64,000 bases of DNA from Porphyrobacter sp. GA68 (lineage in GTDB: Bacteria > Pseudomonadota > Alphaproteobacteria > Sphingomonadales > Sphingomonadaceae), in NCBI RefSeq assembly GCF_022605525.1, contig NZ_JAKQYJ010000001.1:806001-870000 (forward strand). Direction: 5' to 3'. The notes beneath the pieces were generated by a model, which was given only the letters and a program-made list of their open reading frames with translations, did no database searches and was not told the DNA's origin. This document shows, piece by piece, positions 44,045 to 54,059 of this stretch. A program made the position numbers and the translations under genes. Every line of letters starts with the position of its first letter. Position 1 is the stretch's first letter.

Positions 44045-45235
44045 ATGTCGATCACGCCCCTCATGCCCGTTTACCCGCGCTGCGGCGTGCGTCCGGTCCG
44101 GGGGGAGCATTGCCACCTCATCGACGAGAGCGGTGCCCGCTACCTTGATTTCGCCAGCGGGATCGCGGTCAATCTGCTCGGCCACAGCCACGAGGGGTTG
44201 ATCGGAGCGATTCAGCGGCAGGCCGCGACACTGATGCACGTGTCCAACCTCTACGGCAGCCCGCAGGGCGAAGCGCTCGCGGCCAGGCTGGTCGGGCTGA
44301 CCTTCGCCGATACGGTGTTCTTCGGCAATTCCGGGGCCGAGGCGGTGGAATGCGCCATCAAGACGGCGCGCGCCTACCATCAGCATCCCGAAGGTGACAG
44401 CACCCGCACCGAGATCATCACCTTCACCAACGCGTTCCACGGCCGCACCATGGCCACGATCAGCGCGTCCAATCAGGAGAAGATGCACAAGGGTTTCGCG
44501 CCCCTCCTGCAAGGCTTCCGCTATTGCGAGTTCGACGATCTGGCGCAGGCCAAGGCGCTGGTGGGGCCGCAGACTGCCGGATTTCTGGTGGAGCCGATCC
44601 AGGGGGAAGGCGGCGTGCGCCCGGCCAGCCAGGAGTTCCTGTCAGGTTTGCGCCAGCTGGCCGACGAACATGGCCTGATGCTGATCTTCGACGAAGTGCA
44701 GTGCGGCATGGCGCGGACCGGCAAGCTGTTCGCTTATGAACACTACGGCGTCGAACCCGACATCATGGCAGTCGCAAAAGGGATCGGTGGCGGTTTTCCT
44801 CTGGGCGCATGTCTGGCGACGGAGCGGGCCGCACGCGGCATGGGTCTGGGCTCGCACGGGTCGACCTATGGCGGAAATCCCCTTGCCATGGCGGCGGGCA
44901 TGGCGGTTCTGGACGCGGTCGCGAACGACGACTTCCTGGCGGAAGTCACGGCCAAGGGCGAACGCCTGCGGGCCCAGCTGGAGCAATTCATCGGCAACTA
45001 TCCCGAGTTGTTCGATCGCGTGCGGGGCAAGGGACTGATGCTCGGCCTGCGGATGAAGGAGGACAGCCGGGCGTTCTTTCAGCACCTGCGCGACAATCAC
45101 CAGCTGCTCACAGTTGCGGCGGGCGATCAAACGGTGCGGATCTTCCCGCCGCTGGTCGCCGGCGAGGCAGAGTTCGAGGAGTTCTTCGACAAGCTTTCGG
45201 CAGGTGCGGCAAGCTACCAGTCCGCCGCGGCATGA
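44045..45235 (+). CDS. argD: Acetylornithine aminotransferase
   Basis: A 396-residue class III PLP aminotransferase of arginine synthesis (may also act in lysine synthesis as DapC). The PLP Lys is K245 in [33 protein letters not shown] and [14 protein letters not shown] are family motifs. ATG 44045 gives the usual N-terminus. argF overlaps its stop by 4 nt. Confidence 0.95.
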   Translation: MSITPLMPVYPRCGVRPVRGEHCHLIDESGARYLDFASGIAVNLLGHSHEGLIGAIQRQAATLMHVSNLYGSPQGEALAARLVGLTFADTVFFGNSGAEAVECAIKTARAYHQHPEGDSTRTEIITFTNAFHGRTMATISASNQEKMHKGFAPLLQGFRYCEFDDLAQAKALVGPQTAGFLVEPIQGEGGVRPASQEFLSGLRQLADEHGLMLIFDEVQCGMARTGKLFAYEHYGVEPDIMAVAKGIGGGFPLGACLATERAARGMGLGSHGSTYGGNPLAMAAGMAVLDAVANDDFLAEVTAKGERLRAQLEQFIGNYPELFDRVRGKGLMLGLRMKEDSRAFFQHLRDNHQLLTVAAGDQTVRIFPPLVAGEAEFEEFFDKLSAGAASYQSAAA

Positions 45236-46176
45236 CGGCAGCGCGCCACTTCCTCAGTCTGTCGGATGCTGGCGGGGATGCGATCACCGCGATGTTGGCC
45301 GATGCGCTGGACCGCAAGACGGCGCGGCGCGGCTTGCCGCGTGGCGCCGCCGACAACGACGCGCCGCTGGCGGGCCATGTGCTCGGCCTGGTGTTTGAAA
45401 AAAGCTCGACCCGCACCCGCGTCAGCTTCGACATCGCCATGCGGCAGCTTGGCGGCACTGCGCTGGTACTGGATAGCGCCACCACGCAGCTCGGCCGGGG
45501 GGAGAGCATCAAGGATACCGCCCGCGTGCTTAGCCGGATGGTGGACGTCATCGCGCTGCGCACCGATGATCACGCCAAGGTGGAGGAGCTGGCGCACTAC
45601 GCCGACGTGCCGGTCATCAACAGTCTGACCGATCTTTCTCATCCCTGCCAGATTGTCGCCGATTTGCTGACTGTCGTGGAGCGGGGAAAGCCGCTGCCGG
45701 GGTTGCAGGTCGCTTGGCTCGGCGATGGCAACAACGTGCTGTACTCCGTCATAGAAGCGGCGGGGCTGATGCAGTTCACGGTGCGGGTCGCGTCGCCCGC
45801 CGGGTATGGACCGGATGAGGCCGTCGTCGCGCTGGCCAACCGAGCAGGCGGGAATGTCACCGTAACGGCCGACCCGCAAATCGCCGCCAAGGGTGCCGAT
45901 GTGGTCATTACCGACACCTGGACTTCCATGGGGCAATCTCACGAGGAGCAGAAGCTGCGCGCGCTCGCACCCTTTCAGGTGACCGCCAACCTCATGCGGC
46001 TGGCGAGGCCGGACGCGATGTTCCTTCACTGCCTGCCCGCGCATGTCGGCGAAGAAGTCACCGAAGACGTGTTCGAAGGAGCCCAATCCTGCGTTTTCGA
46101 CGAGGCCGAAAACCGTATCCACGCGCAGAAATCCGTTCTGCTTTGGTGTCTCGGCAAACTTGCAGCGACTTCTTAG
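45232..46176 (+). CDS. argF: Ornithine carbamoyltransferase
   Basis: A 314-residue enzyme making citrulline from ornithine and carbamoyl phosphate. Motifs: [13 protein letters not shown] (carbamoyl phosphate site), [23 protein letters not shown] (the family NNV), and [13 protein letters not shown]. The ATG overlaps the argD stop, and argD-argF is a common alphaproteobacterial operon. hslO follows 50 nt later. Confidence 0.96.
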   Translation: MTAARHFLSLSDAGGDAITAMLADALDRKTARRGLPRGAADNDAPLAGHVLGLVFEKSSTRTRVSFDIAMRQLGGTALVLDSATTQLGRGESIKDTARVLSRMVDVIALRTDDHAKVEELAHYADVPVINSLTDLSHPCQIVADLLTVVERGKPLPGLQVAWLGDGNNVLYSVIEAAGLMQFTVRVASPAGYGPDEAVVALANRAGGNVTVTADPQIAAKGADVVITDTWTSMGQSHEEQKLRALAPFQVTANLMRLARPDAMFLHCLPAHVGEEVTEDVFEGAQSCVFDEAENRIHAQKSVLLWCLGKLAATS

Positions 46177-46226
46177 GCTTGAGCGCCGTCTCTTAACTTC
46201 GGACGCCGCTCTCCCATATTCGCGCG

Positions 46227-47138
46227 ATGCAGACACAACACAGCACATTGTCCGAGCAGGTTCTCGGCTTTACCGTTCCGGAGCACGACGCGCGGGGCCG
46301 GCTGGTGAGGCTGGACGGCCTGCTTGATGCGATTCTCTCAGCCCATGACTATCCCGCTCCAATCGCCCATCTGTTGGCAGAGGCGCTGATCGTTGTGACT
46401 TTGGCAGGCTCGCTCATCAAGGAGCCGGGATCGCAGCTGACGATGCAGGCCAAGGGCGAAGGCGGTGCGGTCAACCTGCTGGTGTGCGATTATCGCGGCG
46501 GGGAGTTGCGAGGCTATGTGGACTTTGATGCCGAGGCGGTTGCGTCATCCGGTGCAGCCAGCGATCTGGAGACGCTGTTCGGCAAGGGCTACCTGGCACT
46601 CACCTTCGATATCGTACTGCCGCTGGAGGAACGCACCGAAACCCGCCGCCATCAGGGAATAGTGCCGCTGGAAGGAGAAAGCATCAGCCGAGCGGTTGAG
46701 AGCTATTTCTTCCAGTCGGAGCAGGTGCCGACCCTGATCCGCGTCGCGGTGAGCGGGGAAGGGCGCCGCTACCACGCCGCCGGAATGCTGGTGCAGCACC
46801 TGCCCGAAGGCGAGGAAGGGCGTGAGCGGCTGCACGTCAAGCTCAGCCATCCGGCGTGGGAACATGTCGCAATAATGGCTGGCTCCGTCAGGCATGGCGA
46901 ATTGTTGGATCCGGCCCTCACATTGGAAGCCATATTGCAGCGGCTGTTTCACGAGGAGCGGGAGGTGCGCATCTTCCCCGGCGAACGCATGGTGCGCGGC
47001 TGCCGCTGTTCGGTTGAACATTACCAGGCAGTGCTCAGCGGATTTAGCGAAGCGGACAGGCAGGAGATGCGCAACGACGCGGGAGAGATCGTGGTGGACT
47101 GCGCATTCTGTTCGACCAAGTTCGCCATCGCGGCGTAG
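46227..47138 (+). CDS. hslO: Hsp33 redox-regulated chaperonin
   Basis: A 303-residue chaperone activated by oxidation. The C-terminal redox switch has the zinc Cys set CRC (in VRGCRCSVEHY) and CAFC (in VDCAFCSTKF). The N-terminal substrate domain shows YPAPIAHLLAEALIV and LTMQAKGEGGAVNLLVCDY. argD-argF-hslO order is frequent in alphaproteobacteria. Confidence 0.95.
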   Translation: MQTQHSTLSEQVLGFTVPEHDARGRLVRLDGLLDAILSAHDYPAPIAHLLAEALIVVTLAGSLIKEPGSQLTMQAKGEGGAVNLLVCDYRGGELRGYVDFDAEAVASSGAASDLETLFGKGYLALTFDIVLPLEERTETRRHQGIVPLEGESISRAVESYFFQSEQVPTLIRVAVSGEGRRYHAAGMLVQHLPEGEEGRERLHVKLSHPAWEHVAIMAGSVRHGELLDPALTLEAILQRLFHEEREVRIFPGERMVRGCRCSVEHYQAVLSGFSEADRQEMRNDAGEIVVDCAFCSTKFAIAA

Positions 47139-47147
47139 GTGCGGCGC

Positions 47148-47834
47148 GTGACCGGAAACTCTAAACGCAAGGCGGTGGTTCTGCTGTCGGGCGGGCTGGA
47201 CTCTATGGTGACGGCCAGGCTTGCGCAGGAACAGGGCTTTGATGTGGCCGCGCTGACCATTGATTATGGCCAACGCCATGTCCGCGAAGTGGCGGCAGCC
47301 CGATTGATCGCGCAGCAGCTCGGTATCATGCGGCACACGGTGCTGGCGCTGGATCTTCGAAGTTTCGGCGGTTCGGCGTTGACGGCGGAAATCGCCGTAC
47401 CCAAGGGCGGGCTGGGCGCGGATATTCCCGCCACCTATGTGCCCGCCCGCAATCTCGTCTTCCTGAGCCTGACCACGGCTTTCGCGGAAACGCTGGAGGC
47501 GCGGGCCATCTTCATCGGAGTGAATGCGGTGGATTATTCCGGTTATCCGGATTGCCGGCCCGAGTTCATCAAGAGCTTTGCCGAGACGGCGCGGCTCGGC
47601 ACGAAGCAGGGGGTCGAAGGCGCGCCGTTCGCCGTCCACACGCCGCTGCAGCATATGAGCAAGGCCGATATCGCGGCAGAGTGCGCGCGCCTTGGTCTCG
47701 ACCCCGCGTGGAGCTGGTCTTGCTACGATCCGCAGTCCGGCGGGCTGGCCTGCGGCCTGTGCGACTCCTGTCGCTTGCGGAAGAAAGGATTTGCCGCCAG
47801 CGGCATAAAGGATACAACCCGCTACGCAGGCTAG
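47148..47834 (+). CDS. queC: 7-cyano-7-deazaguanine synthase
   Basis: A 228-residue PP-loop ATPase that makes preQ0 in queuosine synthesis. The PP-loop is LLSGGLDSMVTARLA, and the zinc site is SCYDPQSGGLACGLCDSCRLR (Cys spaced as in QueC). GTG 47148 with AGGTG at 6 nt is preferred to the GTG at 47139. queD, queE and queF are not nearby. Confidence 0.94.
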   Translation: MTGNSKRKAVVLLSGGLDSMVTARLAQEQGFDVAALTIDYGQRHVREVAAARLIAQQLGIMRHTVLALDLRSFGGSALTAEIAVPKGGLGADIPATYVPARNLVFLSLTTAFAETLEARAIFIGVNAVDYSGYPDCRPEFIKSFAETARLGTKQGVEGAPFAVHTPLQHMSKADIAAECARLGLDPAWSWSCYDPQSGGLACGLCDSCRLRKKGFAASGIKDTTRYAG

Positions 47835-47856
47835 CTGCCAGACGGAGGGGGGATTG

Positions 47857-49455
47857 ATGCGGGAAGGTGACGGCCAGGCGAGCCTGCGCGAAGAAGACGC
47901 GGTGCCGGGCTATAGCTGGTACGCACTCAGCGTTCTGGTCGTGGTCTACGTCCTGAACTTTGTGGACCGCCAGATCCTGTCGATCCTCGCCAACGACATC
48001 AAGGCGGACCTGAACCTTACAGACGCCGACCTCGGTTTTCTGTATGGAACCGCCTTCGCCGTGTTCTATGCGCTGTTCGGCATACCGCTGGGGCGCCTGG
48101 CGGATACATGGCACCGTGTCCGGCTGATGACCGCCGGGCTGGCGCTTTGGTCGTTCATGACCGCCGTGTCCGGGTTTGCCCGCAACGGAACGCAGATTAC
48201 TTTGGCGCGCATCGGCGTGGGAGTGGGTGAGGCGTCCGCCAGTCCGGCGGCATATTCGCTCATCTCCGACTACTTTCCGGCGCGGCTGCGCGCCACGGCG
48301 CTGGCGATCTACTCATCGGGAATATACATCGGCGGCGGGGTTTCGCTGTTCATCGGCGGGCTGATCGTCGAAAACTGGAACAGAACCTATCCCGCCGGTG
48401 GTCCGCTGGGTCTGGTCGGATGGCAGGCGGCGTTTGTCGCCGTCGGCCTGCCCGGCCTGCTGCTGGCCATTCTGGTGTTCACGCTGCGCGAACCTGTCCG
48501 CGGCGCTATAGACGGCCTTCCGACACCTCCGCACCCCAACCCGTTCGGCGTGTTTGTGCGCGAACTCCTGAACATCATTCCACCGTTTACCCTGATCGGT
48601 GCCGCGCGGCGCGGCCCCGTCGCTCTGATCACCAACGTAGCCGTTGCCGGAATCGCTGTTCTGGCCGCCTATGCGTTGACCGTCGCGCTGGGGAGCGGAC
48701 CAGGTCGGTTTGTCACGGCCATCACGGACCAGTGGCTCTTTATCGCCGTCGGCTGGTATGCGGTGTTCTGCTGGGCCAGTTCCCTGCGCCTCGCCGATCC
48801 GCCGGCGTTCAAGCTGATCTGGGGTTCGCCGGCCTTCCTCAGCGTGGTTCTGGGCTATGGTTCCGTCGCCTTCATAGCTTACGCTGCCTCGTTCTGGGCG
48901 GCCCCGTATGCAGAGCTGCGCTTCGGCATCTCCAAGGCCGAACTCGGCTTCTGGCTCGGCGGCGGGGGAGCGCTGGGCGGGTTTCTGGGCGTCATCCTTG
49001 GCGGCCGGATGGCGGATGCGCTGCATCAGCGTTTCGAAGCCGGACGGGTCTTCGTGATCCTGTTCGGCCTGGTCAGCCCCATCCCGTTCATCATCGTGCA
49101 GTTTACCACCGAGAGCCTGCCGCTGTTTCTGGTCCTCAATGTCGTGGTCGGCGCTCTCGCCGCTTCGGCCCTGGGCGCGGCTGCCGCGACCAGCCAGGCG
49201 CTGGTGTTGCCACGGATGCGCGGCATCGCCACGGCAACCTTTTTCATCGGCACGACGCTGATCGGGCTCGCCTTGGGACCGTACCTGGCAGGCTATATCT
49301 CTTCACAGGCCGGTGGAAATCTCTCGCGCGGCCTGTTGTCCACGCTCAGCATCGCGCCCGTCGGGCTCGCCGCGCTGATCGCGGCGATCGTCCTTGTGCC
49401 CGCAGCAGGCCGGACGGTCCGTGAACGCGCCCGAGCCGCCGGGGAACAGGTCTAG
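47857..49455 (+). CDS. MFS transporter (spinster-like)
   Basis: A 532-residue major facilitator with 12 predicted helices. The N-terminus VVVYVLNFVDRQILSILANDIKADL and the motif A-like GRLADTWHRVRLM match spinster-type MFS proteins. The loop between helices 6 and 7 is long. Substrate unknown. Spinster homologues are linked to sphingolipid or lysolipid transport in other organisms, which would suit a sphingomonad but is speculative here. It ends 4 nt before the convergent sodC. Confidence 0.85.
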   Translation: MREGDGQASLREEDAVPGYSWYALSVLVVVYVLNFVDRQILSILANDIKADLNLTDADLGFLYGTAFAVFYALFGIPLGRLADTWHRVRLMTAGLALWSFMTAVSGFARNGTQITLARIGVGVGEASASPAAYSLISDYFPARLRATALAIYSSGIYIGGGVSLFIGGLIVENWNRTYPAGGPLGLVGWQAAFVAVGLPGLLLAILVFTLREPVRGAIDGLPTPPHPNPFGVFVRELLNIIPPFTLIGAARRGPVALITNVAVAGIAVLAAYALTVALGSGPGRFVTAITDQWLFIAVGWYAVFCWASSLRLADPPAFKLIWGSPAFLSVVLGYGSVAFIAYAASFWAAPYAELRFGISKAELGFWLGGGGALGGFLGVILGGRMADALHQRFEAGRVFVILFGLVSPIPFIIVQFTTESLPLFLVLNVVVGALAASALGAAAATSQALVLPRMRGIATATFFIGTTLIGLALGPYLAGYISSQAGGNLSRGLLSTLSIAPVGLAALIAAIVLVPAAGRTVRERARAAGEQV

Positions 49456-49459
49456 GGCG

Positions 49460-49984
49460 TCAACTCCGCCGCAATACCCCGCACACAATCCTGCTGCCGG
49501 CATTGCCGGCCGGGTCCGTAACGTTGTCATCCGCCTGCGCATGGATGATGACGGCGGTGCCATCCGCGTCGAAGATGTTCGGGAGCGCCCGAGCAGCATT
49601 GTCGGCAATCTCCATGCGGGCGGTGGTCACTCCGCTCGCGCGCACATTCAGGTTGGGCAGGTCGCCCAAGTGCGGCCCTGCGGGATCGGCGAGACCGTGT
49701 TGACGCCCGAACGGATTGAGATGCGGGCCGGCACTCTCGAAATCCGGCGCGGTGCATTGGCCGGTGGTGTGCAGATGGATTGCGCGCGAACCACTCGGCA
49801 CCCCTGAAACGCTGACCTGCATCAACAGCGTCTCGCCCGAACGCATCAGGGTCGCTGTCCCGGCTGAACGCCCGTCGGCAAAGCGCAAATCTGCGGTGCC
49901 AAGCGGTGTTTGATTGTTCATGCCTGCGGTGGTGCAGGCGCCAAGCGCCATCGCGCTGACGAGGGCTGCGGCGGTTCTAAGCAT
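49460..49984 (-). CDS. sodC: Cu-Zn superoxide dismutase family lipoprotein
   Basis: A 174-residue lipoprotein: lipobox LGAC with Cys17 after a short signal peptide. The SodC fold has copper ligands in AIHLHTTGQC, PHLNPFGRQHG, PHLGDLPNL and VIIHAQADD. The disulfide Cys pair is GQC and IVCGVL. ATG 49984 has AGGAGAG upstream. It protects the envelope from superoxide. A terminator separates it from ompA. Confidence 0.9.
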   Translation of the reverse strand: MLRTAAALVSAMALGACTTAGMNNQTPLGTADLRFADGRSAGTATLMRSGETLLMQVSVSGVPSGSRAIHLHTTGQCTAPDFESAGPHLNPFGRQHGLADPAGPHLGDLPNLNVRASGVTTARMEIADNAARALPNIFDADGTAVIIHAQADDNVTDPAGNAGSRIVCGVLRRS

Positions 49985-50018
49985 CGGTCTCTCCTCTGGA
50001 TGATCCAATGCCGGAACG

Positions 50019-50048
50019 AAAAAGGGGCCGGATTGCTCCGACCCCTTT
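50019..50048 (-). terminator. Intrinsic terminator of ompA
   Basis: On the minus strand AAAGGGG-T-CGGA and TCCG-G-CCCCTTT pair around GCAA with one mismatch, then TTTTCG. It lies between ompA and sodC, so sodC needs its own promoter or readthrough. Confidence 0.8.
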
Positions 50049-50074
50049 CACTTTGTTGCACCTTGAAGGTGGTA

Positions 50075-51187
50075 TTACATGCCCGAACCCGGACCGAAGG
50101 TGATTTCCACCCGGCGGTTCTGAAGTTCACGCACGCCGTCGGCGGTCGGAACCCGCGGGTTCGCTTCGCCGAATGCCTGGCTGTTGATCCGCGCTGCGGG
50201 GACGCCACGCGAGGTCAGGTACTGCTGCACCGACGCGTTACGCCGCGCCGCGAGGCCCAGGTTGTACTGCACCGTACCGGAGCGGTCGGTGTGACCTGCC
50301 AGCATGATGGAGGTATTGCCGCAGTTCGCGTAGTTCGAAACGGCGGTGTTGAGGATCTGCGCCGCATCCGGCGTGATCTCTGCGCTGTCCCAGTTGAAGA
50401 ACACGATGTACGGCCCGGTCTCGCAAACCTGCGCCGGCGGAGGCGGCGGCGGGGGCGGAGGCGGAGGCGGCGGGGGCGGCGGGGGCGGCGGGGGCGGCGG
50501 AGGTGCTACCACCCCACCACCGAAGTTGAACGCCAGCGTACCGAGGATCGAATGCGTCCTCAGACGGGTATCAAGCTGACGGCCGCTCACGTCGACCAGG
50601 CCGATGTTCTCGGCATTGAAGAAGCGATAGCGCAGACCAACGTCAATCGTGTCCGTCAGCGGAGCACGAACGCCGGCCAGAGCCTGCCACGCGAAGCCGG
50701 TGTCGGAGTCGTCAAACGCCCCGGCGCTGCTTGCCTGGATGGTGCCGTCGATCGCGGTGCGAGCCACGCCCACGCCGCCGCCGACAAAGCCCTGCAGGCC
50801 ATCGTCAGCGCCGAAGTCAAGCAAGCCGTTGAGCATGAAGCTCAGCGCATTGACTTCGCCGTTTGCGTCAAAGCGACCGTTGCTGAGACCGTTGCGGCGC
50901 GGAATGCCGGCCGTGCCGGATGTCAGGGCATCCAGGCTGGCCTGCCGGTAGCTGGCCTCTGCTTCCAGACGGAACGGGCCGAAATCGTAACCGACCACGC
51001 CGCCGGCATCCCAGCCACGGTTGAAGTCGGCCGAGATCGCATCGTTCTGGCTGCCGATGTCGAAGTCGATATCTTCGACGATCATCGGGCCGCCGCCGAG
51101 TTCGACATACCACTGACCGTCACGGGCCAGGGCGGGCGACGCAAGGGCCGTAGAGGCCAATGCAAGTCCCAAAGCTAATTTCCGCAT
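50075..51187 (-). CDS. OmpA-family outer membrane porin with poly-Pro linker
   Basis: A 370-residue protein. Signal peptide residues 1-21 (ALASPALA). Beta-barrel (about 22-220, YVELGGGPMIVEDIDF at its start). A run of about 25 Pro residues around 228-252. The C-terminal peptidoglycan-binding OmpA domain (about 258-370) has FFNWDSAEITPDA, LAGHTDRSG, NLGLAARRNASV and ELQNRRVEITFG, with the binding Asp and Arg. It ties outer membrane to wall. Confidence 0.94.
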   Translation of the reverse strand: MRKLALGLALASTALASPALARDGQWYVELGGGPMIVEDIDFDIGSQNDAISADFNRGWDAGGVVGYDFGPFRLEAEASYRQASLDALTSGTAGIPRRNGLSNGRFDANGEVNALSFMLNGLLDFGADDGLQGFVGGGVGVARTAIDGTIQASSAGAFDDSDTGFAWQALAGVRAPLTDTIDVGLRYRFFNAENIGLVDVSGRQLDTRLRTHSILGTLAFNFGGGVVAPPPPPPPPPPPPPPPPPPPPPPPAQVCETGPYIVFFNWDSAEITPDAAQILNTAVSNYANCGNTSIMLAGHTDRSGTVQYNLGLAARRNASVQQYLTSRGVPAARINSQAFGEANPRVPTADGVRELQNRRVEITFGPGSGM

Positions 51188-51233
51188 TATAGGTTTCCCC
51201 TTTTTTCCAAACACTGAACCACTCGAAAGGTGC

Positions 51234-51262
51234 GACTTATCGGGTCAACCTTCCAGTGGCAA
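51234..51262 (-). promoter_or_regulatory. Candidate promoter of ompA
   Basis: On the minus strand TTGCCA (51262-51257), 17 nt, TAAGTC (51239-51234), giving a leader of about 40 nt. It overlaps a stem-loop (51249-51281). Confidence 0.4.
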
Positions 51263-51281
51263 GCGGACTAACACTGGAGGG
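51249..51281 (-). other. Inverted repeat between GTA cluster end and ompA
   Basis: CCTTCCAGTG (51249-51258) pairs with CACTGGAGGG (51272-51281), a 10-bp stem with one G-T pair and a 13-nt loop. It may end the GTA transcript or act as an operator over the ompA -35. Confidence 0.45.
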
Positions 51282-51378
51282 GAAGCGTGCATGCCAATAC
51301 ATGAGCAAGCCGCCCGCCCGCCTTCCAGTTCTCAATCTGCTACTACCGCGCAACTGCCCTTGGGAAGCGTTGTTCCGG

Positions 51379-51837
51379 CTAATCGAGGTTAATGACGGAC
51401 AAACCTGCCAATGCTTGCAATAATGCAACAATCGCCGTCCTTGCCTGCACATCGACAACATCGCCGCCGGAAGGGGCGGCGATCGCTACTGGCGTGCTCC
51501 ACCCGTCCTTGTACCTCCGAAGCGCCCCGGCGGCGCTGTCGTACAGGACCATGCCGTCGTGCGGCCGCACGAAGGTCCACTGGTTTCCGTCATGCGATGC
51601 GATGTTGTCATCCTGGCCGCTGAACAGTCCCACACCACCCGTGGCGACGAGCCAGCAGTCACCCCTTGCAGGGGTGGCGGGCGGTTCGGACCTTTGGCCC
51701 AGCACGGCAGGTTGCGTGACGATGTCCAGCCTGGCCAGCGCCTCGTTGAGGAAGAACTCCTTTTGAGCCTGCCCCGGATACAGCAAGGGCAGGTCGAACT
51801 TGGCGGTGGTTCCGGAAAGGGAAAGTGGGGTGTTCAT
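51379..51837 (-). CDS. DUF2793-domain protein (GTA tail fibre-associated)
   Basis: A 152-residue protein. TAKFDLPLLYPGQAQKEFFLNEALARLD is the DUF2793 start, followed by ATPARGDCWLVATG and WTFVRPHDGMVLYDSAAGALRRY. DUF2793 is found at the ends of GTA and prophage tail modules and probably forms part of a fibre tip. It lies 3 nt after the host-specificity gene and is the last gene of the cluster. Confidence 0.85.
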   Translation of the reverse strand: MNTPLSLSGTTAKFDLPLLYPGQAQKEFFLNEALARLDIVTQPAVLGQRSEPPATPARGDCWLVATGGVGLFSGQDDNIASHDGNQWTFVRPHDGMVLYDSAAGALRRYKDGWSTPVAIAAPSGGDVVDVQARTAIVALLQALAGLSVINLD

Positions 51838-51840
51838 GGT

Positions 51841-54042
51841 CTATAGTCCTTGCGAAAACGCCGACGCGGCCGGCCCAATGAAGCAGGGTGGAGACAGGGC
51901 GAAGCTGCCGATCTGGCGAACCCACGCGCCGGCAGAGCCGGACCAGCCAGAGGCAGCGGCAAGTTCAGCCGCGCTGAGCACGAGACGGGGTTCCCTGGCT
52001 TCCCATGCCGCCAGTGGCGCAGCAGGGTCGCCGATGCCCACCAGATACCGCTCTGCCTCCTCGACCAGCGGCACCTCCGTTCCCTCGGGCCACAGCCATG
52101 CGCCGCGCGCCCGGCGGGTCCAGCGCAGGTCAACGCCGCCATCGGGCAAGGCCCGCCACCGCCCATGCACCGGGGCCAGCGGACGCCGGGTCCCACCCGC
52201 ATTGAGAAGCGGAGTTGCGACCGGCTCCTGATCGGCGAGGCCAATGGCCAGCAGGCCCGGCTCGGCCGTGCCGGCGAACTCTGCCGGGTCGATCGGGGTC
52301 AGGCCGGCATCCAGCAGAATGGCGGCTGTTCCCGCGCCATGCCCCGCGCCTGCGGCATCCTCTGTCCCGCCGCGGCCGCGCAGCAGGCCGGCAAGCCGCC
52401 AGACACTGCCCGTCACATGCTCCGCTTCTGCAAACTGCAGTATTTCGGATCCGATCAGGATGCGGTTGGCCCCTTCTGCAAGGCCAGCCAGCGAGGCGCT
52501 GGCGAAAGCCAAGGGTGAATTGCCGAAGTCGACCTCGCACGAGGCGTTCGGCTCGAACCGCATGGCGGCCGACGGCGGCAGGGGCGAGCAGAGCGCGCCC
52601 ATCCCTGCCTGTCGTGCCGCCCCCGATGCGAGCGGCACCAGTTCGCCCATGCGTTGGCGATACAGGGCCGCTCCTTTCCACAACTGTCCGCTGGAGCGTA
52701 CCGCGGCGAACAGGGCGGGGCGATTGACCTCCTCCATTGATGAGGCCGGCAGTTCGAAGAAATGGATAAGGGTCGGCCCGGCGATCGCGTCGGGCGGCAC
52801 CCATGCTGACCCAGCGTCCGACCCGCTGCCGGCCGGCCGGACAGGGGCGGCGCGCAACAATTCCAGCTCAACGCCGCCGGCGCGCCACTCCCATGTCAGC
52901 ACCCGCCACACACCGTACCGGCCCGGCACTTGCACAAGGTTCCCCGGCATCACGGCGGGGTCAAGCTCTGCCGTGCGCCAGGTGATCGTGTCCAGCGCCG
53001 CCAGCGACCGCTGCGCTGCAGCGTCGACCAGTTCCCGCGCGCCTGCCGCGGTCAGACTGGCGGGCAGGTCGATCTGGCGACTGCTGCCAGCGGCGAACCG
53101 GCCCGCAGTGCGCTGCAGCCCGGGCTGATAATCGCGCCCGACGTCGTAATACCGCATTGCTTCGACCTGCTCGCGGCCGGTGCCCTTGCGCCTCGCGGCA
53201 AGGCCGCTGCGTTTCCCGAAGCCGCCCTCGCTCCAGGCTGCCGCCGCGCTCAGCGCGATCGGAGCCGCTTCGTCATTCCCGCCGTGCAGGCGCAGGGTCG
53301 GGCCGGTGCAGACCGGATAGATCGGCCTGACCTCGGCAAAGGCGGACAGAACTTGGCGATATGTGCCGCCCTCGTGACTGAATCCCTCAAGCTGCGGGAT
53401 TGTCACCGGAGCATCAACGGCCTGCGGGGCATCCGCCGTCAGCCGCGGGATCGTTCCGCTCGCCTCGCCGGCGAACACTTCAAAGGTCAGCATCGGCAGC
53501 CGGTTGCCGAACTCGGCGAGCTGCAGATCTTCGAATACCACGTACGCGCGTCCGCGATAGGCCGGGCATTTCGCACCCAGCGCAGCGAGCATCAGGGGAT
53601 CGGGCCGCGCATCGCAATGCCCCGGGTGAAAGCGCATGGTTCCGGCAACCTTGAGGTCGCCGGCGCTGCCGCGCAGCAGATTGCCGTCCGCCCAGATACG
53701 CCCCACGCGCTCCAGCGGAGAGCTGGCCAGCAACACCGCAAAGGACGCGCTGTAGCTGTAGGTGGTGGTTCTGGGTCGGCCCTTGCCGCCCGACACGTCT
53801 CTGTCTTCCCTAAGATCGGTGGCCCACAGGACCACGCCGCCCACCCGCATGCGGCCGTAATGCCGCGGGATCGGCTGGCCATAGGTGGAGGTGGTGACTG
53901 CCACCTCCTTCAACCGGGGTCCTTCCCGCGGGTCGGGACCGAAGATCTTCTGGTCGACCTGCTGACCGATGAGGGCGCCGATCGTACCGCCAACGGGTCC
54001 GCCAATGGCGTTCCCCACGGCACTGAGGACGAGTGTGGCCAT
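51841..54042 (-). CDS. GTA tail host-specificity protein (g15-like, short form)
   Basis: A 733-residue tail tip protein. The N-terminus has a Gly-rich helix (VGNAIGGPVGGTIGALIGQQ) followed by VAVTTSTYGQPIPRHYGRMRVGG, as in RcGTA g15 and lambda J-like hub proteins. Later parts show DFGNSPLAFASASLAG and LAGLLRGRGGTEDA, typical of phage tail_3 modules. RcGTA g15 is much longer (about 1,300 residues from memory) and carries a TIM-barrel-like insert not seen here. It probably forms the distal hub of the tail. Confidence 0.85.
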   Translation of the reverse strand: MATLVLSAVGNAIGGPVGGTIGALIGQQVDQKIFGPDPREGPRLKEVAVTTSTYGQPIPRHYGRMRVGGVVLWATDLREDRDVSGGKGRPRTTTYSYSASFAVLLASSPLERVGRIWADGNLLRGSAGDLKVAGTMRFHPGHCDARPDPLMLAALGAKCPAYRGRAYVVFEDLQLAEFGNRLPMLTFEVFAGEASGTIPRLTADAPQAVDAPVTIPQLEGFSHEGGTYRQVLSAFAEVRPIYPVCTGPTLRLHGGNDEAAPIALSAAAAWSEGGFGKRSGLAARRKGTGREQVEAMRYYDVGRDYQPGLQRTAGRFAAGSSRQIDLPASLTAAGARELVDAAAQRSLAALDTITWRTAELDPAVMPGNLVQVPGRYGVWRVLTWEWRAGGVELELLRAAPVRPAGSGSDAGSAWVPPDAIAGPTLIHFFELPASSMEEVNRPALFAAVRSSGQLWKGAALYRQRMGELVPLASGAARQAGMGALCSPLPPSAAMRFEPNASCEVDFGNSPLAFASASLAGLAEGANRILIGSEILQFAEAEHVTGSVWRLAGLLRGRGGTEDAAGAGHGAGTAAILLDAGLTPIDPAEFAGTAEPGLLAIGLADQEPVATPLLNAGGTRRPLAPVHGRWRALPDGGVDLRWTRRARGAWLWPEGTEVPLVEEAERYLVGIGDPAAPLAAWEAREPRLVLSAAELAAASGWSGSAGAWVRQIGSFALSPPCFIGPAASAFSQGL

Positions 54043-54059
54043 AACGGGTCCTTTCTGGT

